Assembly: GCA_014729315.1 (NCBI GenBank)
Contig: WJKD01000909.1
Location: 1-9,924 of the forward strand
DNA from: Promethearchaeota archaeon
GTDB lineage: Archaea; Asgardarchaeota; Lokiarchaeia; Sigynarchaeales; SOKP01
Direction: 5' to 3'
Length of the DNA stretch: 9,924 bases
Made by a program: the position numbers and the translations under genes. Below the pieces are notes generated by a model. The model saw only the letters and a list, made by a program, of their open reading frames with translations. It had not been told where the DNA came from and searched no databases. Shown piece after piece: positions 1 through 6,000 of this stretch (position 1 is the first letter of the stretch; the number at the start of each line of letters is the position of its first letter).

Positions 1-5
1 ATTAG

Positions 6-1178
6 ATGTCTACAAATCGTATTTTTTGTAAATTCGGATTAATTGGAGAGAATTTAGACCTAAAAAAAAATATTTCCTTAAAGATACATGAAGATGGCGT
101 AATTAGTGAATTATCCTACGAAGATTTGGAAAATAATAAAAACTTTCAAGGGAATGGAGATAATCATTTATTAATTCCGGGTCTTATTAATTCTCACATT
201 CATATTGGAGATAGTTTCGCCAAGGAGAGAGGATTTAATAAAAATCTAATTGATGTGGTTGCACCTCCAAATGGGTTAAAGCATCAACTATTAAAAAAAA
301 CGGAAAAAGAAATTATTTTCAAGGGTATTATTAATTCAGCTCGAGAAATGATTTCTAACGGGATAACTTGTTTTGTTGATTTTAGAGAAGGGGGCTTAGA
401 AGGTGTTCAAATTATCAACGAAGCTATGGAAGGTGAACCTATAAGATCTGTTAAAATGGGACGATTTAGGGAAGAGGGTGAAATTAAGTCTATTTTTAAA
501 AATGCCGACGGGCTAGGTTTGTCAAGTTATAGAAATCTTTCTCCTGACGAGAAAGAATGCATAAGAACATTAAAATCTAGTAAAAACAAACTGGTTGCAT
601 GTCACGATGCAGAAGTAAAAAAAGATATAAATTTATTCAAAGAAATAATTAGCGATAATCTGGTGGATATCATAGTTCACGGAACACAGTATACGAAAAA
701 AGAGTTAAATCTCCTAAAAGAAAATAATATCTCGCTCGTTCTATGTCCTAGAAGCAACGGATATTTTGGCGTTGGTTTTCCACCAATACTAGATGTCGTC
801 GAATTCGATATTTTAACTGCTTTAGGAACGGATAATATAATGTCAATCAATCCCGATCTTTTTGAGGAAATGAGATATTTATATTTAATCGCTAGAGTTC
901 TGAGCAAAAAGTCGAATAAAAGTCCGATATCCGCAAAAGATTTATTAAAAATGACTACAATTAACGCAGCAAAAATATTAAAATTACAATCTTCGATCGG
1001 TTCAATATCTTTAAACAAGTACGCAGACTTTTTCATCATAAATTTGGATGATTTAAATTATTATAATAATCAAATCACTACAGATATTATATTTCCCCTC
1101 ATTGTGCAGAGAACTAAACCAGAAAACATAAAAAAAGTATTTATCGGAGGTAAAAATGTCTTTGAACGAAAGAAATAA
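6..1178 (+). CDS. Amidohydrolase-superfamily protein, probable deaminase (candidate archaeal riboflavin/F0-pathway deaminase)
   Basis: A 390-residue metal-dependent hydrolase related to cytosine deaminase, guanine deaminase and SsnA/MtaD-type proteins. Visible in order: a short N-terminal beta part, then PGLINSHIHIGD with metal ligands H64 and H66, then CHDAEV with H200 and E203 (the H-x-x-E pair of the aminohydrolase branch), then IIVHGT with H225, then CPRSNGYFG near 247-254, and LGTDN with metal ligand D276. The C-terminal part (about 305-390) returns to the small beta domain typical of the family. An in-frame TAG sits directly before the ATG, so this start is the longest possible. Its ribosome binding site lies outside the window. 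It overlaps the downstream reductase gene by 23 bases, implying co-expression with riboflavin/F0 synthesis. I infer, without proof, that it deaminates the diaminopyrimidine product of the reductase. The main alternative is 5'-deoxyadenosine deamination (DadD-like), removing the by-product of the two radical SAM enzymes. The fold is confident; the substrate is not. Confidence 0.85.
   Translation: MSTNRIFCKFGLIGENLDLKKNISLKIHEDGVISELSYEDLENNKNFQGNGDNHLLIPGLINSHIHIGDSFAKERGFNKNLIDVVAPPNGLKHQLLKKTEKEIIFKGIINSAREMISNGITCFVDFREGGLEGVQIINEAMEGEPIRSVKMGRFREEGEIKSIFKNADGLGLSSYRNLSPDEKECIRTLKSSKNKLVACHDAEVKKDINLFKEIISDNLVDIIVHGTQYTKKELNLLKENNISLVLCPRSNGYFGVGFPPILDVVEFDILTALGTDNIMSINPDLFEEMRYLYLIARVLSKKSNKSPISAKDLLKMTTINAAKILKLQSSIGSISLNKYADFFIINLDDLNYYNNQITTDIIFPLIVQRTKPENIKKVFIGGKNVFERKK
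1146..1151 (+). promoter_or_regulatory. Shine-Dalgarno site for the reductase gene
   Basis: GGAGGT lies five bases before the ATG at 1156, inside the last codons of the amidohydrolase gene. It is the clearest ribosome binding site in the window. It supports both this start and translation of the second gene from a polycistronic message. Confidence 0.75.
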
Positions 1179-1845
1179 GCAATCCTCACATAGACCAATC
1201 GTAATTTTAAGCGCTGCTATGACAATGGACGGTAAGATTGCTTCATTTACAGGTGATCCAGAACTCTCTGACGAAGCTGATTGGCGAGAAGTGCATAAAC
1301 TTCGAACGGAAGTAGACGCGATAATGGTAGGAAAAGGTACGATTCTTAAGGATGATCCTAAATTACACATTAAATATTATGAGCATAATGGATATTATAG
1401 AATAATCGCAGATAGCAATCTATCCATACCTTTTAATTCGCAAATTATTACATATGAGCCAGAATTATATCCTACGATATTTTGCTGCTCTAAAAATGTG
1501 GCTAATGATAGGATTAATCAGTTCAGAAGCAAAAAGATTAAAGTAATCAAATCTGGAAAGGGAAAGAGAGTAGACTTAGAGATCTTACTTCCGAAATTAT
1601 ATGAGTTAGGAATTAGAAAAATTCTATTAGAAGGAGGAGGGACCCTCAATTGGAGTTTTCTGAAAAGTGACCTTATCGACGAGCTCAGATTAACGATTGC
1701 TCCGTGGCTTGTGGGTGGCAAAAACGCTACAACTCTCATTGAGGGTAAGGGATTTGATAAAATGGCGCAAGCTCCAAGATATAGATTGAAAGAGGTCAAA
1801 CATAGGAATAATTATGTAATATTATATTATAAAAGAGGACCCTAA
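1156..1845 (+). CDS. arfC: 2,5-diamino-6-(ribosylamino)-4(3H)-pyrimidinone 5'-phosphate reductase (archaeal ArfC / RibD C-terminal type)
   Basis: This cytosolic NAD(P)H-dependent enzyme reduces the ribose of the diaminopyrimidine intermediate to ribityl, an early step common to riboflavin and deazaflavin F0 synthesis. The 229-residue protein is one RibD C-terminal (dihydrofolate reductase-like) domain. It shows SAAMTMDGKIA at 19-29, VGKGTILKDDP at 58-68, the glycine-rich LLEGGGTLN at 157-165 and APWLVGGKNA at 182-191. It has no N-terminal cytidine-deaminase-like domain, unlike bacterial RibD, as expected for the archaeal stand-alone form. The ATG is supported by GGAGGT five bases upstream. 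Its start overlaps the amidohydrolase by 23 bases, and its TAA shares one base with the ATG of cofG. The product, once deaminated and dephosphorylated, is the substrate of CofH, so the order of genes follows the pathway. The family call is strong. Confidence 0.93.
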   Translation: MSLNERNKQSSHRPIVILSAAMTMDGKIASFTGDPELSDEADWREVHKLRTEVDAIMVGKGTILKDDPKLHIKYYEHNGYYRIIADSNLSIPFNSQIITYEPELYPTIFCCSKNVANDRINQFRSKKIKVIKSGKGKRVDLEILLPKLYELGIRKILLEGGGTLNWSFLKSDLIDELRLTIAPWLVGGKNATTLIEGKGFDKMAQAPRYRLKEVKHRNNYVILYYKRGP

Positions 1846-2957
1846 TGGAAGAGATTAATTACAATTACTTCAAAGGGCTGGATTTAAGAACAATTAAAAA
1901 GGTTGTAAAGAAGATAAAATATGATCTTCCAAAGAGGGAACGAGAGACGATCACTTACTCTAAAAATTTCACGCTCTCGTTAAGTAATTATTGTGTAAAC
2001 GATTGCAGTTATTGTTATTTCAACTATAAACTCCCTAAAACCGAGAATAATAAGAACACCATTTTACTAGAGGATTTTCAGATTGAAAAATTAATTCAAG
2101 AAGCAGTTCGTTATAATTGTAAAGAAGCTTTAATTTTATCCGGAGAACATCCCGAATGTATTTCTGAAGTTCAAAATAAATTAATCGCAAATAATTATAA
2201 AAGCTACGTTGAATACGTAAAATCCGTATGCATTAAAGTATTAAAGTCTAACATCCTTCCTCATACAAACATTGGTTTACTCAGTTTTGAGCAATTAAAT
2301 GAGCTTAAAAAAAACAATGCGAGCATGGGTTTGATGCTCGAAAGCACAAACATGAATCTCTGCGAAATAGGAGGAGTTCACGAACTCTCTCCTGGAAAAG
2401 AACCCAAGAAGAGAATTAAATTCATAGAAAATGCAGGTAAATTGCACATTCCCTTTACTACGGGCTTACTGTTAGGTATTGGCGAGAACTTGGAAAATAG
2501 AATACACGATTTGCATTTAATTAAAAGTATACATCAAAAATACGGACATATCCAAGAAGTTATTATTCAAAACTTTGTTCAAAAGGAAGCTATTCGTTAT
2601 AGACCTAAAAAAGTCCTCTCTATAAAAGAGATCCTAAAAACCGTAGGCCTTGCCAAAATAATCTTCGGTAACGAAATTTCTATTCAAGTACCTCCTAATT
2701 TAATAACTGGATACGAAAGAGAGTTTATCCATATGGGAATTGACGATTTTGGAGGTATTTCTCCACTCACTTTAGATTATGTGAATCCAGAGAGCAAATG
2801 GCCACAAATAAAAAAATTGGAAAGCATATGCAAAAATAATGGATACATACTAAAAGAGAGATTACCGATATATCCTAAATACATCCGAAAACCAGAATTT
2901 TGTTCAGAAACTATTAAAAAAACGATTAATAATATTAATTTAGATGCTTATAACTGA
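1845..2957 (+). CDS. cofG: 7,8-didemethyl-8-hydroxy-5-deazariboflavin (F0) synthase subunit CofG, radical SAM
   Basis: CofG performs the second radical step of F0 synthesis, turning the CofH adduct of tyrosine and 5-amino-6-ribitylaminouracil into the deazaflavin ring. The 370-residue protein carries the radical SAM cluster motif C-x3-C-x2-C at C50, C54 and C57, preceded by the family's TYSKNFTLSLSNYC region. Further CofG hallmarks are KEALILSGEHPE (about 94-105), LPHTNIGLLS, ASMGLMLES, the HELSPGKEPKKR segment, IPFTTGLLLGIGE, YGHIQEVIIQNF, VPPNLITG and DDFGGISPLTLDYVNPE. These run in the usual order over the normal family length. The ATG overlaps the TAA of the reductase by one base (TAATG), with GAGG at 1835-1838 as ribosome binding site. 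The gene overlaps cofH by 14 bases. Menaquinone-pathway relatives (MqnC/MqnE) were considered, but the motifs and the cofH neighbour favour CofG. Confidence 0.95.
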   Translation: MEEINYNYFKGLDLRTIKKVVKKIKYDLPKRERETITYSKNFTLSLSNYCVNDCSYCYFNYKLPKTENNKNTILLEDFQIEKLIQEAVRYNCKEALILSGEHPECISEVQNKLIANNYKSYVEYVKSVCIKVLKSNILPHTNIGLLSFEQLNELKKNNASMGLMLESTNMNLCEIGGVHELSPGKEPKKRIKFIENAGKLHIPFTTGLLLGIGENLENRIHDLHLIKSIHQKYGHIQEVIIQNFVQKEAIRYRPKKVLSIKEILKTVGLAKIIFGNEISIQVPPNLITGYEREFIHMGIDDFGGISPLTLDYVNPESKWPQIKKLESICKNNGYILKERLPIYPKYIRKPEFCSETIKKTINNINLDAYN

Positions 2958-4074
2958 TTTGTTTGATCAAATAAAACCAGATATCAGAAAAATTCTTCAA
3001 AAATCCCTTGATTCTGAGGATATTAATGAAAACGAAGCTCTAAGCTTGTTAAGAGTCACAGGAAAGGAATTTTTTGCTTTACAATATGTTGCAAACAAAT
3101 TGTGTCTTGAAAGAAAGAAAAATGTAGTAACCTTTGTAGTCAATCGAAATATTAATTTCACAAATATTTGCAACCAAAGATGTAAATTCTGCTCCTTTAG
3201 CGTACCAAATAATGCTGACGACGCGTTCTTATTGAGTCTCAATGAGATAAGAGAGAAAACCATTGAAGCAAGTGAAAGCGGATGTACAGAATTATGTATA
3301 CAAGGAGGAATTAACCCAGATTTAGACTTTGATTATTATCTTCAGATACTAAAAACGGTGAAAAATGTAGAGCCAACTCTCCATATTCACGCGTTCTCCC
3401 CGCAAGAGATCTTTAGAATTGCCTCCCTAAAGGGGGACACACTTAAAAATACATTAAGAGAGTTAAAGAACGCAGGATTAAATTCGATTCCGGGAACGGC
3501 TGCGGAAATCCTTTCTGATGATATTAGAAAAATTATCTGTCCTAATAAAGTTCCTACTTCAAAATGGATTGAAATTATAAAAACAGCACATGAATTAAAA
3601 ATCCCGACGACATCAACTATTATGTATGGACATGTAGAAGATTTAAAGCATAGAGTTGAGCATTTGAAAGTTATAAGAGACATTCAGAAAGAAACTAACG
3701 GTTTTACTGAATTCGTTCCCCTTCCTTTTGTCAAAGAAAACCCGATCTTGTCGAGATTAAAAGACTTTCCACTTAAATTGACATCAGGAATCGATGATTT
3801 AAAGCTTTTTTGCGTCGCTAGAATATACTTCAACGATTACATTGACAACATCCAATGTTCGTGGGTGAAGCTTGGACCAAAATTCGCCCAAGTTTCGTTA
3901 AATTACGGTGTTAACGACTTTTCTGGGACTTTAATGGAGGAAAATATCTCGAGAAGTGCTGGCGCTGAATTTGGGCAAATTCTACACGAAGACGAAATCA
4001 TTTCAATAATTAAATCAGCGGGAAAAATTCCCGCTCAAAGGGATACGATTTATAATATCGTCAAACGCTATTAA
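2944..4074 (+). CDS. cofH: 5-amino-6-(D-ribitylamino)uracil--L-tyrosine 4-hydroxyphenyl transferase CofH, radical SAM
   Basis: CofH joins the hydroxybenzyl group of tyrosine to 5-amino-6-ribitylaminouracil, the first committed step to F0 and coenzyme F420. The 376-residue protein has a helical N-terminal part, then the radical SAM motif C-x3-C-x2-C at C76, C80 and C83 within NFTNICNQRCKFCSF. It continues with ELCIQGGINPDL (about 116-127), HIHAFSPQEI, NSIPGTAAEILSDDIR, TTSTIMYGHVE, FTEFVPLPFV, WVKLGPKFAQ and NDFSGTLMEENISRSAGA, all typical of CofH and in the expected order. Translation starts at the ATG inside the last codons of cofG (14-base overlap), so the two subunits are probably made in a coupled way. 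It is the last gene of the operon; a T-run follows 13 bases after the stop. The remaining F420 genes (cofC, cofD, cofE) are not in the window. Confidence 0.95.
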   Translation: MLITDLFDQIKPDIRKILQKSLDSEDINENEALSLLRVTGKEFFALQYVANKLCLERKKNVVTFVVNRNINFTNICNQRCKFCSFSVPNNADDAFLLSLNEIREKTIEASESGCTELCIQGGINPDLDFDYYLQILKTVKNVEPTLHIHAFSPQEIFRIASLKGDTLKNTLRELKNAGLNSIPGTAAEILSDDIRKIICPNKVPTSKWIEIIKTAHELKIPTTSTIMYGHVEDLKHRVEHLKVIRDIQKETNGFTEFVPLPFVKENPILSRLKDFPLKLTSGIDDLKLFCVARIYFNDYIDNIQCSWVKLGPKFAQVSLNYGVNDFSGTLMEENISRSAGAEFGQILHEDEIISIIKSAGKIPAQRDTIYNIVKRY

Positions 4075-4085
4075 TCTCATTTCCG

Positions 4086-4095
4086 ACTTTTTTCT
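4086..4095 (+). terminator. Probable T-run terminator of the arfC-cofG-cofH operon
   Basis: A run of six T (4088-4093) flanked by C lies 13 bases after the cofH stop codon. No stable hairpin precedes it, which fits archaeal intrinsic termination on T-tracts. The call rests only on position and composition. Confidence 0.45.
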
Positions 4096-4160
4096 AAATA
4101 GAGAGTTAAATTTTAAGAATTTATTAAATATCTATAATTTACCTAATTAATTCTAAATGG

Positions 4161-4169
4161 TTTAAATTT
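4161..4169 (+). promoter_or_regulatory. TATA box for the monooxygenase-fold gene, probably giving a leaderless transcript
   Basis: TTTAAATTT is centred about 26 bases before the ATG at 4191, the usual archaeal distance from TATA box to transcription start. Transcription would therefore begin at or next to the start codon. The preceding AAATGG could be the TFB-recognition element. The rest of the 116-base spacer (4075-4190) is AT-rich, and I see no other element there apart from the T-run. Confidence 0.45.
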
Positions 4170-4190
4170 CGAATAAAAGATTTGAGAAAT

Positions 4191-4484
4191 ATGACTATTA
4201 CTCTAATTGCCACAATTAAAGTGAAAGAAGGTAATATGGAAAAAGCTAAGGAAGTACTTAAAGAAATCGTGCCTAAGATAAAAGAACAAGAATCAGGTCT
4301 AATTGAATACCGCCCTCACACAGTAAAAGGCAAAAAGGAAAAGAACACAATAATATTTTATGAAAAATACAAAGATAAAGAAGCTTTACAAATTCATTCA
4401 GCAAATTTAGGGAAATCGCTCGCACCATTATTACCCTTATTAGAACCGGGAATGGATGTTAAAACATGCTTCGAAATTATTTAA
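4191..4484 (+). CDS. Antibiotic biosynthesis monooxygenase (ABM)-domain protein
   Basis: A 97-residue single-domain protein of the dimeric alpha/beta ferredoxin-like ABM family (YgiN-like). The pattern is clear. A first strand (MTITLIATIKVKEG) is followed by a helix with KAKEVLKEIVPKIKEQESGLIEY. Next comes a strand with NTIIFYEKYKDKEALQIHSAN containing the family's conserved histidine near residue 70, and a final region GMDVKTCFEII. Members include quinol monooxygenases and small oxidoreductases, but many are uncharacterised and the substrate cannot be read from sequence. I chose the ATG at 4191 over a TTG nine bases earlier because the ABM domain begins at the ATG and a TATA box sits at the distance expected for a leaderless message. 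The gene stands alone, downstream of cofH and convergent with the next gene, which it overlaps by 8 bases at the 3' ends. Its position does not by itself tie it to F420 metabolism. Confidence 0.8.
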   Translation: MTITLIATIKVKEGNMEKAKEVLKEIVPKIKEQESGLIEYRPHTVKGKKEKNTIIFYEKYKDKEALQIHSANLGKSLAPLLPLLEPGMDVKTCFEII

Positions 4485-5904
4485 ATTTTTTTTTATTAAT
4501 AGGATTATTTTCTGGATTCAAAATTTCTATAACTTTTAACTTTTTGCTTATTAAAATTAAGAATAATGTAATTCCAGCAAATAATGTAATAAAGATAATC
4601 AATAAATAAAGCCATGTAAAATTCTTATTAATTTCTATTTTTTCTGGTTTGAAATCAACGATTCCGTCGTGAATCCGAATGCTATCAATTTCGTCATCCT
4701 CAAAATTTCTGATAATCCGCAATAAAGCGGATATTGCGTGTTGCGTATAATCAATTCGTATAAGATAAGCGTCCTCAACTTCGAAACCCCTATGAAAACC
4801 TCCAAATCCTCTGTTAGGACACGTCAACTGAGATTCTTTTCGGTATTGGAGAGTCAAAACCCATTCTACGCCGGCTTTTAGACAATTGTGGTACTTTTGT
4901 GCTCTTTCCGAGTCTAAAACATCTTTGGCAACTCTTAGCGCGTCTCCAATTCCTTCTAAATAGACTCCCGTGTTTACCGTGGGACCTAAAATGTAACCGT
5001 ACAGAGGATTGCCCAATTCGTCGATTTCTTCTACTAAATATTGACGATCTATTTGAATATCCGTCATTTCAAAACAGAAATCCAAGTAGATCTGATCCCC
5101 CGTTAACTCGTACCATTTAGCGCATCCTGAAGATGCCCAAGGAATAAATGCGGAATTATCGTATTCATAATCGCTAGAATAGTAGAAATCAATCGCATCC
5201 TCAACAGACCTACGATATGCTCTGTCTTCGTGAACTTTATAAGCTAAAGCGAGAGCAAACAAAGCTTCGCTGGAATAATATAATTTTTCTTCCTTACTGC
5301 CATAGATTCCGGCATAAGCGCCGTCAGATCTTTGTTGAGAAACGATAAAGTTGGCATATTTTTCCACATAAATGTTATAATGAGTGCTTTTTGTAGCTTC
5401 CCAATATCTAACCATCGCTAAGATAGTCAGCGCGACTGTTCCGACTTTCATTTTAGAATTATAGTAGATTGCCCAGTCATCGTAATTGATCATGTAAGTG
5501 TGAGCGGAGAGATAATCTAACCCAGCTAAACCTGCTGCTAAATATTTTTCATTCCCCAGTTCGAGATACAAGTCCATTAAGGCGTATGTTGCTCCAGCGT
5601 GTCTTACAATATTGTATTCCGTTTCGTCGTATTCATTATCTTCTGCATCGTAAATATATCTATATTTACCATTTATATGTTGAGAATAAACCAAATTATC
5701 TCCGGCATAGAGAGCACATTCTTCAATTCGATTTTCAGCATCGCCATTTTTATAATATTTGGGTGCTTCCCAGTCTGGATCGCATTCTTCGATATTAATA
5801 AAGAGATTGATATTAGTAATGGTGTAAAATCTCATCATAACTACAGCTAAAATAATTAAAAACACGACTATAGATGATGTGATGATGTCTACGACTTTGT
5901 GCAT
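4477..5904 (-). CDS. Membrane-anchored protein with a large extracytoplasmic alpha/alpha-toroid domain (function unknown)
   Basis: I do not recognise a named family with confidence. From the ATG at 5904 the protein has 475 residues. A hydrophobic segment lies near 9-24 and a second near 430-453, followed by a lysine-rich tail, so about 400 residues should face outside. That domain contains repeated helical-hairpin signatures: AGATYALMDLYLELGNEKYL (104-123), VGTVALTILAMVRYWEA, YYSSEALFALALAYKVHEDRAY, IPWASSGCAKWYELTGDQIYL, YLEGIGDALRVAKDVLDSERA and IDYTQHAISALLRI. Six such units, plus glycine/aromatic turns (SQQRSDGAYAGIYG, NRGFGGFHRGF), suggest an (alpha/alpha)6 barrel. That fold is shared by glycoside hydrolases, sugar epimerases, polysaccharide lyases and terpene cyclases. 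A longer form from TTG at 5961 would add 19 polar/hydrophobic residues; the ATG is preferred because a TATA-like element lies about 34 bases before it. Activity on surface glycans is only an inference. The gene lies downstream of the dihydropteroate synthase-related gene but probably has its own promoter. Confidence 0.75.
   Translation of the reverse strand: MHKVVDIITSSIVVFLIILAVVMMRFYTITNINLFINIEECDPDWEAPKYYKNGDAENRIEECALYAGDNLVYSQHINGKYRYIYDAEDNEYDETEYNIVRHAGATYALMDLYLELGNEKYLAAGLAGLDYLSAHTYMINYDDWAIYYNSKMKVGTVALTILAMVRYWEATKSTHYNIYVEKYANFIVSQQRSDGAYAGIYGSKEEKLYYSSEALFALALAYKVHEDRAYRRSVEDAIDFYYSSDYEYDNSAFIPWASSGCAKWYELTGDQIYLDFCFEMTDIQIDRQYLVEEIDELGNPLYGYILGPTVNTGVYLEGIGDALRVAKDVLDSERAQKYHNCLKAGVEWVLTLQYRKESQLTCPNRGFGGFHRGFEVEDAYLIRIDYTQHAISALLRIIRNFEDDEIDSIRIHDGIVDFKPEKIEINKNFTWLYLLIIFITLFAGITLFLILISKKLKVIEILNPENNPINKKKFK
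4486..4494 (+). terminator. T9 tract, probable terminator of the ABM gene
   Basis: Nine consecutive T begin one base after the ABM gene stop codon. On the other strand they encode the lysine-rich end (NKKKFK) of the convergent membrane protein. The tract thus appears to serve as both terminator and coding sequence. Confidence 0.5.
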
Positions 5905-5931
5905 ATATTCAACGGATTTATAGATTTTGTG

Positions 5932-5944
5932 AATATAATATATG
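5932..5944 (-). promoter_or_regulatory. TATA-like element for the toroid membrane-protein gene
   Basis: On the minus strand, CATATATATTATATT is centred about 34 bases before the ATG at 5904, giving a predicted leader of roughly 8 bases. It lies in the 96-base gap after the dihydropteroate synthase-related gene. The region is AT-rich, so chance resemblance is possible. Confidence 0.35.
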
Positions 5945-6000
5945 AAAATTATTTGATTCAATCATAAATATAGTTTATGCGTGAGATTAAAACGCATGAA

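Noticed and set aside
677..1799. Open frames of about 90-120 codons on the minus strand across the amidohydrolase and reductase genes
   Set aside because: They are antisense shadows of well-identified genes, with low-complexity translations and no recognisable domain or promoter.
1845..4074. Reading the two radical SAM genes as menaquinone futalosine-pathway enzymes (MqnC/MqnE)
   Set aside because: CofG and CofH signatures are complete in both proteins, they are adjacent to each other and to the reductase of the substrate pathway, and no mqnA/B/D gene is near.
4182..4190. TTG start nine bases before the ABM gene ATG
   Set aside because: The ABM domain begins at the ATG, and the TATA box at 4161-4169 is spaced for transcription to begin near 4191, so the TTG would lie upstream of the message start.
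4899..5850. Plus-strand open frames of 70-83 codons inside the toroid gene
   Set aside because: They lie antisense to a protein with clear repeat structure and membrane segments, and have no domain or ribosome binding site.
5905..5961. TTG start giving 19 extra N-terminal residues on the toroid protein
   Set aside because: The ATG at 5904 gives a normal short cytoplasmic segment before the first membrane helix, and the best TATA-like element overlaps the extended coding part.
5977..5997. Hairpin ATGCGT / ACGCAT with a 9-base loop just after the dihydropteroate synthase-related gene
   Set aside because: The stem is only 6 bp with no T-run after it on the minus strand, so a terminator role is not supported.
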